From CAVPJC01 sp963705155 (GTDB taxonomy: Bacteria; Chloroflexota; Anaerolineae; Anaerolineales; UBA4823): a stretch of DNA of 64,000 nucleotides. Below the pieces are notes generated by a model. The model saw only the letters and a program-made list of their open reading frames with translations, was not told where the DNA came from and did no database searches. The stretch covers positions 124,001-188,000 of the forward strand of contig CAVPJC010000018.1 of NCBI GenBank assembly GCA_963705155.1. Reading direction: 5' to 3'. Numbering within the stretch: the first letter of the stretch is position 1; each line of letters opens with the position of its first letter. Position numbers and translations under genes: made by a program. Shown here in pieces: positions 29,126-38,173 of the stretch.

Positions 29126-29856
29126 CTAATCGGCTCCGGTTTGGCTAAGCTGGGCGCTTCCCAATTCAACGCAAGGTTCCGTTGTTTTCTCTCGCCGTTC
29201 AGAAAAGAGCGCATACCCCAGCCAAACGAAAGCCAATCCCACCGGTACCAATGACCTCCGGTTGGTGCTCAGGCGGAACCAATGCACTCACGGGGACCAG
29301 CACAGATCCAAGGATAAGCAGAGCACCCGCCCAACGTGGCAGGACGCCAGCGCGGAAAGTTGCGATGCCGAACAACAGAGTTCCTAAGATGTACAAGGGA
29401 CCCGATATATTCCACAGGGTTGGCAGGATCCCCAGGTCGATAGTGCTGGGAGTGCCGGTAAACATCCCCAGGAAGCCGGCCACAAATGCCGGCGAATCAC
29501 GCGACCAGGCGTGGCAGGATGAAGGCTTCCGCAAAGGTAAAGGGTATCATAAGCCCCAGCCAGAGGCTAAACAGCAGGAAACCCGCCAGACCCAACCAAC
29601 CGGACTTTTCCGCTTGCCTGGCATACAGCCCCGCTATACCCAACAGTCCAAAAAAGCCCATGGCAGCAGCAAAAATATGGACGTTTACCCAGGTCGAAGT
29701 GGTGACGGATTCAGGGACATTCACTGGATGGAACATCCCCATGACAATGAAGCATACCCCTGCTAATATGGCAGATACACTTGCCAGCCGCAGCAGTGTA
29801 GCTGCGGTCATCTTCGTCTTGCTATTCTTGATGGAAGTCTTTCCGATGGTATTCAT
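29126..29856 (-). CDS. DUF4386-like membrane protein A2 (two frameshifts)
   Basis: About 243 aa. It starts MNTIGKTSIKNSKTKMTAAT and carries LLGIAGLYARQAEKSGWLGL, matching A1. Breaks lie near 29505 and 29240; after repair the end reads WLGYALFSERREK then a short tail and stop at 29126. It is 51 bases upstream of B2, so the cassette order A2-B2-A1-B1 is a tandem duplication. Confidence 0.82.
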
Positions 29857-30033
29857 ATTTTCTCTCCTTGAGAACCAATCAGCTAAGCGTCTGAGATTGA
29901 TACCTGGTTATATGTCCCGTCCGGTGTCCATCCGGTCTGATCGAGAGCCCGGGTGATACTGAGTCAAGATCTGCTAAACCTGTGGTTCACTGGCCTGCGC
30001 TGTCTGCTACCGGCAGTAACTGGTAGTGTGTTG

Positions 30034-30492
30034 TTATGCTGAAGAGGTTGTCTGCTCCGGGATGCTTGAAGTCTTCTGCTTCCCCCACGGGTCTCCGGGT
30101 GCCTTCCCGTACTGGCGAAAGACATAGCCCCAGGGCATAACAAGTGGAACCAGGATAATGCCCACGAGACAGGCGATCAGCGTTTCCTGCCTTTCCGGGG
30201 TAAGCTGCTGGGAGGACCAAAGCGGCAACCCCCACATGAGCACCCAAATAGACTTCCATACAAACTCGAAGAACAGCAAGGGCAGCATCTTGAGTGGATA
30301 GCGGATTCCGGTTCCTGCCAGCAACATGACGGCGGCAAGCACGCTGCCAACGACGGTGCCCATGTGCGTTATATCGGCCGGGGGATTTAGGATTCCTGGC
30401 AATTTCTGAATGGAGAGCCCAACGGCAATGAACACGTACATGGCTCGCAACAGATAAAGCCTTAACATCGATACTTCAGACTTTGTATTCAT
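30034..30492 (-). CDS. Unnamed membrane protein (152 aa)
   Basis: Four or so hydrophobic helices (LLRAMYVFIAVGLSIQ, VVGSVLAAVMLLAG, LLFFEFVWKSIWVLMWGL, LVGIILVPLVMPWGYVF) and a polar tail. ATG 30492 has AAGGAG nine bases upstream. It lies upstream of the A2-B2-A1-B1 row. I do not recognise a family. Confidence 0.7.
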   Translation of the reverse strand: MNTKSEVSMLRLYLLRAMYVFIAVGLSIQKLPGILNPPADITHMGTVVGSVLAAVMLLAGTGIRYPLKMLPLLFFEFVWKSIWVLMWGLPLWSSQQLTPERQETLIACLVGIILVPLVMPWGYVFRQYGKAPGDPWGKQKTSSIPEQTTSSA

Positions 30493-30590
30493 ATAGTTGT
30501 CTCCTTCTTGAACCGTGGGATCAGTACCAAAGAAAGGCACCCGGCATTTCTGCCTATTTAGGTTCGATTAGTAGAAAATATACAACTGAA

Positions 30591-30634
30591 TGTGGGGAGA
30601 TGTCTTCCCCACATGTGGGGATTTTATGTGGGGA
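30591..30634. repeat. Four TGTGGGGA octamers, one inverted
   Basis: Direct copies lie at 30591-30598, 30614-30621 and 30627-30634, and an inverted copy (TCCCCACA) at 30606-30613. They sit 100-140 bases upstream of the start at 30492 and beside the polypurine tract. Confidence 0.6.
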
Positions 30635-30707
30635 TATGGGAAAAAATTGTAGGGGAGGAAAAGTGTGCAGGGGTGGCGGAGGGGAACCGCCAGGGCTGTG
30701 CGGAAGC

Positions 30708-30865
30708 AGGGGAAAAGAAGAGGAGAGAGAAAGGGAAAGGAAAGGGAGAGAAAAAGGAAAAAGAGGAGAGAGGGAAGGGGGAGAAAGGGAAAAGAGAAAG
30801 AGGAGAGAAAGGGAGGGAGAAGAGGAAGAGAGGGAGGGGGGGAGGGGGAGAGGGGGGGGGAGGGG
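30708..30865 (+). repeat. 158-nt uninterrupted homopurine tract
   Basis: Every base from 30708 to 30865 on the plus strand is A or G, with no fixed repeat unit. Purine-rich sequence continues on to about 30918 with a few pyrimidines. It has no coding sense. It lies between the terminator of regulator 3 and the gene at 30034-30492. It could form triplex or G-rich structures, or be an assembly artefact. Confidence 0.9.
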
Positions 30866-30916
30866 TGTGATATAGAAATGTGAGAGGGTAGAAGAATAAG
30901 AAAGAAAAAGAAAAAA

Positions 30917-30968
30917 GATGTTTTTACAAACTAATAACCCTGCCACAGAAAAATGGCAGGGTTATTAG
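30917..30968 (-). terminator. Strong hairpin terminator of MalT-like regulator 3
   Basis: CTAATAACCCTGCCA at 30931-30945 pairs perfectly with TGGCAGGGTTATTAG at 30954-30968 around an 8-nt A-rich loop. On the minus strand U-rich sequence follows. It lies 30 bases after the stop at 30999. Confidence 0.88.
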
Positions 30969-30998
30969 AATAGCTTGTTATAGCGTGGGTTTTTAAGC

Positions 30999-33734
30999 CT
31001 AAATCAGGCCAAGGTCAATTGCCCGTTTGACAGCCGCCCGGCGACTGTTGACGTTGAGTTTGCTGTAAATGCTCTTGGTATGGGTGCGAACCGTGCTCAA
31101 GGCGACTACGAGTTCACGGGCGATCTCCGGACCGGAAAGTTCGGTTTTGAACAACCGGAGAACCTCCAGTTCACGCTGGCTGAACGGCTCAATCAGGGAC
31201 GATGAAGCTGGGGATGTGGAACGAGACGTTTCTTCTTCCTTACCTTGTTGGTCCGCATCAAATGCCGATAACAACTTGCGCGTATAGTCAGGCAGGATAC
31301 CGTGCCCAGCAGCTTGGCGAAGCAATTGCACCATGCCTGCGCCTTCATCCAGAAACATGCGCAGGTAACCCTCCGGCTCAGCCAGGGTCAGGGCGCGCTC
31401 CAGCGTCGCCAAAGCCCGGGATGCGTTCTCCTGGGCTTGATAGGCGAGCGCCTGTGTCACCAGGATTTCGAGCATGCTGCCTATTCTTTTTGTATCTTTG
31501 GCTGCTTTCAAAAGGCGATCTAATAAGCTCAATGCCTTAGTAATCGCAAATTCTTCCCTTTGGTTTTTGGACTCGGCGACCAGTACCCGTGCCAGGGTAA
31601 TATGCTCGTACTCGCGTAAATAGCTCGGTTCATCGTCCACCGAAAGGCCTTGCTCTTTTACCCACTCTTCTGCTTTTGATAACCGTCCTTGCTTTAGATA
31701 GATTCTCGCTTTTATCGCATCAATGGGGCGAGTATGCGGAATGAGTGTCTTAATATAAAAGCGTTTGGCTTCATCCAACAGTTCAATGGCAGCTTCCAGT
31801 TCTCCCGCAAACTCTTTCATTCGAGCCTGGGCAACACATCTCCGGTAAGACCAATCTACACTCGTATGTAGCCCGGCCAATCCAATGCTCTTTTGAAGGT
31901 GCTGGTCGGCAGCTTTACCATCCCCCATCTCATGAAACAGCATCGCCATCCCCAAATAATGATGCGCCATAACCCGCAGAACCCCACTGTCATGTTTTGA
32001 AGCAAGTTCTAAGGATTGCTGATAAGTCCTTAATGCTTCGCGGAGATGTCCCTGTGCGGTGAGGATATCCGCTTTTTCTGCCATAGCGTAGGCAAAGGCG
32101 TAGTAGTAATTGCCAACTTTCAGTGAATTATCGATCCAATCATTCATAGACCGGCAGGCTGCATCCAGATCACCATTGATCAAGTAGGAAGCCCCCAGAA
32201 TTGCGGTAGTTTGGGCGCGCAGGTTCTGGTTTTCTTCGGGAATAAGTTTATAGGCCAGGTCAGCATACTTGATTGCGGAGAGGAAATCACGCCGAGTCTG
32301 ACCATTGTAAGCGCGGGCAAACGCGATCCTGGCTCTCAGGGAACGAAATAGCTCTTGTTCAACAATAACCATGTCATCGGATGGACCTTCCAGACACCGT
32401 TCTGCATCCTGCAGGCGGGATTCACTGGCATCCACTTCATGGGCATCCATAAACGCCCAGGCAATTTGGGTGCAAAGTACTGGACGCGAACATATCAACT
32501 CTTCGGGTAAATGCTTCACCCAACCAAGCCAGACAGCGGATTGGAAGCTTTCATACATTCCCTGCCAGGATCTTTCAGCCAATCCCGCTGCCCTGCCATA
32601 TTCCCTGGCAGCAATGAGGTGGCGAAATTCTTCGGCCTGACCACCGTTCTTTTCAAACCATTCACTAGCAGAGATATGGTATTGGGCGATCTCTTCGGGT
32701 GTCTGGCATTGCCCTAGCCGCTGGAGCAGCAAATCCGCAAAGAGATGGTGATACCGGTACCAATGCCGCTCGTTGTCCAGGGGAATGATGAAGAGGTTAG
32801 CGCGTTCTATATACTCAAGGGTTTCTTGCCCGGGGGTAGAGGGGTCAAGTAGTACGGCATCACAAAGAGGACCGCACAGACGGTCAAGGATAGCTGTACG
32901 AAGTAAGAATTGTTGCACCTTTTCGGATTGCTGTTGCAGCACTTCATCTATAAGATAGTCCATCACGAAATAGTGGGTACCCGTAAACGATTTGATAAAG
33001 CTGGCAGCGTCCTTATGTTCTGTCATTGCGCCCAGCGCGAGAGCCGCAAGTTGCAGTCCTGCGACCCAACCTTCGGTGCGATCTTCCAGTGCATGAATGT
33101 CTTCTGCCGAAAGATTTAAACTCATCGCATGGAGGAATTCAGCGGCTTCTGAGGGGGTAAAGCGTAAGTCTGCAGAGCGCAATTCGGTAAATTGATCTCG
33201 AGCGCGCAGCCGTGCCAGCGGTAGTTGGGGGTTCTCACGGGTGGCGATGATCAGGTGTAGATTTGATGGCTGGTGATCGATCAAGTAAGCCAATTCACGA
33301 TCGATTTCCGTATTATCAATGAGGTGATAATCGTCAAACACGTGGACGAATAAATCGCCGAAGGCATTGATCTCATTGATGAGGACGGTTAAGATGCTTT
33401 CAATATCATGTGGCTGCAAGGAGGGTACAACCGCTTGGACGCCTCTTCCAAGTTCCGGTGAAATGGTTTGAAGGGCGGCGATAAAATACATCCAGAAGCG
33501 CGAAGGGGAATTGTCACCTTCGTCCAGAGAAAGCCAGGTCACACAACGTGGGCTTTTCGGGATCCACTCGCTTAACAAGGTGGTTTTCCCAAATCCGGCT
33601 GGTGCAGCGATCAGGGTGAGCTTTTTATCCTGTCCGGCATTCAGACGATTTATTAAACGTGGGCGCGACACCAGATTTATCCGCGGACGGGGGATAAATA
33701 GTTTTGTACTCAGAATCTCAACCATATAGGACAC
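30999..33734 (-). CDS. MalT-like LuxR-family ATP-dependent transcriptional regulator 3
   Basis: An intact 911-aa regulator with Walker A APAGFGKTTLLSEW near residue 45, a Walker B-like LFVHVFDDYHLID near 130, a winged-helix segment FTPSEAAEFLHAMSLNLS, TPR-like repeats at 400-800 and a C-terminal LuxR helix-turn-helix (FSQRELEVLRLFKTELSGPEIARELVVALSTVRTHTKSI). It is closest to regulator 1. It is closed by a hairpin terminator; a dyad AACCATT-N8-AATGGTT lies just upstream of its start. Confidence 0.93.
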   Translation of the reverse strand: MSYMVEILSTKLFIPRPRINLVSRPRLINRLNAGQDKKLTLIAAPAGFGKTTLLSEWIPKSPRCVTWLSLDEGDNSPSRFWMYFIAALQTISPELGRGVQAVVPSLQPHDIESILTVLINEINAFGDLFVHVFDDYHLIDNTEIDRELAYLIDHQPSNLHLIIATRENPQLPLARLRARDQFTELRSADLRFTPSEAAEFLHAMSLNLSAEDIHALEDRTEGWVAGLQLAALALGAMTEHKDAASFIKSFTGTHYFVMDYLIDEVLQQQSEKVQQFLLRTAILDRLCGPLCDAVLLDPSTPGQETLEYIERANLFIIPLDNERHWYRYHHLFADLLLQRLGQCQTPEEIAQYHISASEWFEKNGGQAEEFRHLIAAREYGRAAGLAERSWQGMYESFQSAVWLGWVKHLPEELICSRPVLCTQIAWAFMDAHEVDASESRLQDAERCLEGPSDDMVIVEQELFRSLRARIAFARAYNGQTRRDFLSAIKYADLAYKLIPEENQNLRAQTTAILGASYLINGDLDAACRSMNDWIDNSLKVGNYYYAFAYAMAEKADILTAQGHLREALRTYQQSLELASKHDSGVLRVMAHHYLGMAMLFHEMGDGKAADQHLQKSIGLAGLHTSVDWSYRRCVAQARMKEFAGELEAAIELLDEAKRFYIKTLIPHTRPIDAIKARIYLKQGRLSKAEEWVKEQGLSVDDEPSYLREYEHITLARVLVAESKNQREEFAITKALSLLDRLLKAAKDTKRIGSMLEILVTQALAYQAQENASRALATLERALTLAEPEGYLRMFLDEGAGMVQLLRQAAGHGILPDYTRKLLSAFDADQQGKEEETSRSTSPASSSLIEPFSQRELEVLRLFKTELSGPEIARELVVALSTVRTHTKSIYSKLNVNSRRAAVKRAIDLGLI

Positions 33735-33742
33735 CCTTTTTG

Positions 33743-33764
33743 AACCATTAACCCTTGAATGGTT
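33743..33764 (-). promoter_or_regulatory. Dyad AACCATT-N8-AATGGTT just upstream of regulator 3
   Basis: A perfect 7-bp inverted repeat centred about 20 bases before the ATG at 33734. Its position suits an autoregulatory operator or a 5' UTR hairpin overlapping the leader. Confidence 0.4.
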
Positions 33765-33901
33765 GTCCCACCAAAAGAGTGGCTGGGTTTAGCGAAGGGA
33801 TACGCTTTTGATCGAGCTGGAAGTTATGAGATCTAATGGATTATTATAATCCTAAGCCAGATCAGGAATCAGTGAAAAAGTTATCTGTGCTGAGGAGAAG
33901 G

Positions 33902-33944
33902 CGGGTGTCCGCCCCTTTTGGAATTCACAAAAGGCGGATACCCG
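33902..33944 (-). terminator. Hairpin after xylB
   Basis: CGGGTGTCCGCC at 33902-33913 pairs with GGCGGATACCCG at 33933-33944 (one G-U pair), extended by CTTTTG/CAAAAG. It lies 20 bases after the xylB stop. The U-run is weak. Confidence 0.55.
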
Positions 33945-33963
33945 TTATGCTCAGGGGGAAAGA

Positions 33964-35476
33964 TCAACGATCCCGGGTCATTCGGGCAACCGAGTTGAAA
34001 TTGGTCTTTAGCGCCGGATAGAGGTCGCGGTACAAAGGGTAAAGCTGCTCGTAGGCCTGCCCCGCAGGGCCAGGTTCAACCGCGCCCGTGATTTGGATTG
34101 CCTGTGCACATGCTGCGGGTACATCCACAAAAAACCCGGCGCCCACAGCAGCCAATAACGCCGCCCCAAAGGCTGCGCCTTCCTCGGAGCTAACCGTTAC
34201 AAGCTCCGTCTTCAAGATGTCCGCCAGGATTTGTCTCCAGAGCGGGCTTCTCGCCCCGCCGCCGGTCAGGCGCACCTGCCTGATCTCAGCCAATCCGGCA
34301 GCTTTCATCAGCTCAAAGCTGTCACGCAGTCCGAAGGCTACCCCTTCTAAAACGGCCCGGGTGAGGTGGGGGAGCGTGTGGCGCACGGTAAGGCCGATGA
34401 AAGCCCCGCGTGCCAGCGGGTCGGGGTGGGGGGTGCGCTCACCGGTCAAATAAGGCAGAAACAGCAACCCTTCGCTGCCGGGTGGAATCCGAGCTGCAGG
34501 AGCAACGAGCTCATCGTAGGGCAGACCCGGTTTGAATACATCCCGAAACCAGCGCAGGCTGCCGGCAGCTGACAGCATCACGCCCATCAAATGCCATTTG
34601 CCCGGCGCCGAATGGCAGAAAGCGTGCAATCGCCCATCCGGTTCGATGATCGGCCGGTCTGTGCTGGCGAAAACGACCCCGGATGTGCCCAGAACTCAAT
34701 GAGACGATCCCTTCAGTCACTGCTCCGGTGCCCACGGCGGCTGCAGCCTGGTCTCCACCTCCACCGAAAACGGGGGTGCCGGGGCGCAGTCCGGTGAGGC
34801 GGGAAGCTTCGACTGAGATTTCTCCCGTCATCTGGGTGCCTTCATGGGTGGGGGGCAGCCATTCAGGGGCTATCCCCAGAGCATCCAGGACTTCCGGCGA
34901 CCAATCCCGCCGGGCCAAATCAAACAGGATTGTGCCGGATGCCCCGGCGCGATCGGTGGCATACACGCCGGTAAGCTTGTAGCGCACGTAATCCTTGGGC
35001 AGCAGGATATGGCGCAGCCTGGCAAACAGCCCTGGCTCGTGATTTTTCATCCAGAGGATTTTTGGAGCTGTAAAACCGGTGAGAGCGTTATTTCCAGTAA
35101 TCTGGATCAGGCGCTGCCTCCCCAGCAGCTTGCGGATCTGGTCGCACTCTGCGCCGGTGCGCTGGTCGTTCCATAAAATCGCCGGTCGTAAGACATCTCC
35201 GTCCTTATCCAGGGGAGTCAGTCCATGCATCTGCCCGGTCAACCCAATACCGGCGATGGAGGCCGGGTCAATACCGGTTTGACCGACGACGGAGCGGATG
35301 CTGATCAGGGCGGCCTGCCACCATAGATCGGGGGACTGCTCGCTCCACAGCGGTCGGGGGGTTTCATAAGCGTAACCGGACGAAGCAACACCCACCAGCC
35401 TGCCCGCTTGATCGATGAGCAGGGCTTTGGTTGCCGTCGTCGAGGTGTCAATTCCGAGAAAATATTTTTTCACCAT
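33964..35476 (-). CDS. xylB: Xylulokinase (one frameshift)
   Basis: An FGGY-family sugar kinase that phosphorylates D-xylulose to xylulose 5-phosphate in the cytoplasm. It starts MVKKYFLGIDTSTTATKALL. The substrate motif GLTGQMHGL, WNDQRTGAECDQI, the FGGGGDQAAAAVGTG loop and the C-terminal RLTGGGARSPLWRQI ATP-binding segment are typical. About 504 aa, normal length. One frameshift near 34695 breaks the GTSGVVFAS motif. It lies 65 bases downstream of xylA. Confidence 0.93.
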
Positions 35477-35541
35477 ATGGCGTGATCTGGATTCTACTCC
35501 GGGGGAAAAACCTCACGGCAGACGGTGGATCAACCGGCAGC

Positions 35542-36708
35542 TCAACGCATGCCAAGCAAAATCTCGTTGGTCAATTGATCCAGGCGTTCGTACGAGAGCC
35601 CCCGCCCGGCGAGAGCGCTGCGATCGAATCTGGCGGCTTTGAGCGCGGCGGCTTTCTCAGAGGTGTAACCGCCTTTAAAGCGATCGGTGCTGCCATCATC
35701 GACGTTGATTTCTGCCAGCAAAGACCGGATTTCGGGGTCGGCGTTGAATTGAGCGGCTTTTTCCTTGAGGATCAGATAGGTGCGCATGCAGCCGCGGGCA
35801 AAATCCTTTACGCCGGCGTAGCTCTCCGTGCGGTATGCGTGCGCATCGAAATGCCGCGGGCCTTCGTATCCATAATCTTCCAGCAGCTTCACCAGGAAGA
35901 AGGCGCTCTTCAGGTTGACCGCCCCGAAGCGGAAATCCTGGTCGTAGCGTCCAAACGCCTGGTCGTTGAGATCGATGTGGAACAGCTTGCCGGCCTCCAG
36001 AGCCTGGGCGACGCTGTGTGTGAAATTCAGGCCGGCCATGTGCTCGTGCGCCACTTCGGGGTTCACCCCGACCATTTCAGGATGATCCAGGGTGGCGATA
36101 AAGGCCAGCATGTGACCGGTGGTTGGGTTGTAAATATCGGCGCGGGGTTCGTTGGGTTTAGCTTCCAGGGCGAATTTCAGGTCGTAGTCCCGGTCGAGAG
36201 CGTATTCGCACAGGAAATTAATCGCCTCCCGGGTGCGCTTGATCGCCATGACCGGATCCTTACAGGCATCGCTCTCCACACCTTCACGACCACCCCAGAA
36301 AACGTAAATTTTAGCTCCCAGCTCCACCCCCAGGTCGATGGCGTTCATCGTCTTCTGCAGGGCATAGGCGCGCACCCCGGGATCATTGGCGGTGAAAGCG
36401 CCATCTTTGAATACCGGATGGCTGAATAAATTGGTGGTCGCCATGGGTACGACCATCCCGCTGGCCTCCAGCGCCTGCTTGAATTCAGCCACGATCTTGT
36501 CTCTTTCTGCGGGGCTGGCATCGATGGGCACCAGGTCGTTATCGTGCAGGTTAACCCCATAAGCGCCAATTTCCGCCAGCATGTGAACGGACTGGATGGG
36601 CGATACCGGCGCGCGCACAGGCTCACCAAAGGGATCTCGACCGGTATTGCCGACGGTCCACAGACCGAATGTAAATTTATGTTCTGGTTTGGGGGTAAAT
36701 TCTCTCAT
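35542..36708 (-). CDS. xylA: Xylose isomerase
   Basis: An intact 388-aa xylose isomerase of the short (class I, actinobacterial) type. It converts D-xylose to D-xylulose using two divalent metals. The start is MREFTPKPEHKFTFGLWTVG; key residues lie in GVNLHDNDLVP (catalytic His), VFWGGREG, FALEAKPNEPR (metal Glu) and NPEVAHEHMAGLNF, with the HIDLNDQ metal site later. The start at 36708 has AGGG upstream; the longer frame to 36789 is not supported. With xylB it forms the xylose-to-xylulose-5-phosphate route. Confidence 0.95.
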   Translation of the reverse strand: MREFTPKPEHKFTFGLWTVGNTGRDPFGEPVRAPVSPIQSVHMLAEIGAYGVNLHDNDLVPIDASPAERDKIVAEFKQALEASGMVVPMATTNLFSHPVFKDGAFTANDPGVRAYALQKTMNAIDLGVELGAKIYVFWGGREGVESDACKDPVMAIKRTREAINFLCEYALDRDYDLKFALEAKPNEPRADIYNPTTGHMLAFIATLDHPEMVGVNPEVAHEHMAGLNFTHSVAQALEAGKLFHIDLNDQAFGRYDQDFRFGAVNLKSAFFLVKLLEDYGYEGPRHFDAHAYRTESYAGVKDFARGCMRTYLILKEKAAQFNADPEIRSLLAEINVDDGSTDRFKGGYTSEKAAALKAARFDRSALAGRGLSYERLDQLTNEILLGMR

Positions 36709-36955
36709 TTTTCCCTGTTTTCCTGTATGCTTGGTTATTGGCGCTTGAGCTGTTCCTGAAGAATTTGTTTTTTGTGGGGCGAGGCCCACCGGCTACACCA
36801 TCATTATAACAAAGGCAACTGATGTATAATGAGCTCGCTTAAACAGATAAAATCGATTAAATATATACGCAATCTGTCTTTCGAATCGTCAATGCCCTTC
36901 AGGCCAAAGGCGGGTACACGTTCGCAGGCTATAAGCTCCACAGGCAAGGTGCACA

Positions 36956-37942
36956 ATGCAGGCGATAGTTTACACAAAATACGGTCCCCCCGATGTTCTC
37001 GAGCTGCGGGAGATAGCCAAACCGGAGCCCGGGGACACTCAAGTATTGGTAAAAATTCAGGCGGCATCCCTGAATGCCCTGGACTACCGGCGCTTCGAGT
37101 CGACATCGATGCTGGGCCGTTTGATGGAGGAGACGGTTCTCAAAGCCACCAACAAGGTGCTCGGCGCGGACATCGCCGGGGTCGTGGAGGCCGCCGGCGC
37201 AGGTGTAAAGCAGTTCCAGCCAGGCGACGAGGTATTCGGGGTGTCCGCGGGATCCGTGGGCGGGTTCGCGGAGTACGCGTGTGCTGCCGAAAGAAATCTG
37301 GTCATGAAACCGGTCAATCTATCGTTTGAGGCCGCCGCTGCCGCCCCTGTCGCAGCCTTGACGGCGCTGCAGGGTCTGCGCGATGCCGGACAGATCCAAC
37401 CCGGGCAAAAGGTTCTCATCCATGGTGCGTCTGGCGGCGTTGGCACGTTTGCAGTGCAGATTGCCAGATCCTTCGGGGCTGAAGTAACCGCCGTGTGCAG
37501 CCCGCGCAACCTGGAGATGGCGCGCTCAATCGGCGCGGCCCATGTCATCGACTACACAAAAGAAAATTTCACCAGAAGTGGGCAGAGCTATGACTTGATT
37601 CTGGCCGTCAATGGATACCACCCGATCCTCGATTACCGGCGTGCATTAACCCCAGGGGGGATTTATGTCGCCGCGGGAGGTTCCTTGTCTCAAATTTTCC
37701 AGGCGATGCTGCTGGGGCCGCTGCTATCCAGGATCGGGGGCAGGAAGCTCAAATTCATGGGGATAGCTGCAACAAACCAGAAGGACCTTCTTGTTATTCG
37801 AGAGCTTCTCGAAGCCGGTAAAGTCGTGCCTGTTATCGATGCCGGTTATCCGTTAAGCGGGGTTCCCGAAGCGGTGCGGTATATTCTGGAAAAACATGCC
37901 AGCGGAAAAGTCGTGATCACGGTGGGGGGTCAAGGCCATTAA
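36956..37942 (+). CDS. Zinc-type MDR / quinone oxidoreductase-like dehydrogenase, copy 6
   Basis: An intact 328-aa MDR on the plus strand, divergent from xylA. The start is MQAIVYTKYGPPDVLELREI, then LGADIAGVVEAAGAGV, GASGGVGTFAVQIARSFGAE and LILAVNGYHPILDYRRAL. It is closest to the broken copy 4, so it may be a moved duplicate of that lineage. Confidence 0.93.
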   Translation: MQAIVYTKYGPPDVLELREIAKPEPGDTQVLVKIQAASLNALDYRRFESTSMLGRLMEETVLKATNKVLGADIAGVVEAAGAGVKQFQPGDEVFGVSAGSVGGFAEYACAAERNLVMKPVNLSFEAAAAAPVAALTALQGLRDAGQIQPGQKVLIHGASGGVGTFAVQIARSFGAEVTAVCSPRNLEMARSIGAAHVIDYTKENFTRSGQSYDLILAVNGYHPILDYRRALTPGGIYVAAGGSLSQIFQAMLLGPLLSRIGGRKLKFMGIAATNQKDLLVIRELLEAGKVVPVIDAGYPLSGVPEAVRYILEKHASGKVVITVGGQGH

Positions 37943-38173
37943 AAAGCAACTGTGAACCTGAATTTTTACCGGCTAGATTGAGAGCCAGCTTTTTTGATTC
38001 TCACCAATCAAGTGGACGAGGCTGCGTCAAACCCGGTGGGAGAAAAGCCGCTCGCACTTCGTGGGCCACGGAAAAAACCGAGATTGCTTCCCATCGCTAC
38101 ACTCTGGGCAGGCTGCGAAGAGCGCTCGCAGTAACTGTGTAATAAGTAAAGGGTGAAAAGAACTTGGGATAGG

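Noticed and set aside
30483..30946. Long open frames on both strands across the purine tract
   Set aside because: They encode only Arg/Glu/Gly/Lys or Ser/Pro/Leu/Phe runs, a direct result of the pure-purine composition, with no start site or domain.
36803..36830. TATAAT sequences on both strands between xylA and MDR copy 6
   Set aside because: No acceptable -35 hexamer at 16-18 bases on either strand, so I did not call a promoter.
36829..37329. A 166-codon plus-strand frame overlapping the start of MDR copy 6
   Set aside because: It is out of frame with the intact MDR, has no family motif and becomes Gly/Arg-rich where it shadows the coding sequence.
37943..38133. Possible terminator after MDR copy 6 around 37970-38000
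   Set aside because: A TTTTTT run is present but the stem before it is only four to five bases, too weak to call.
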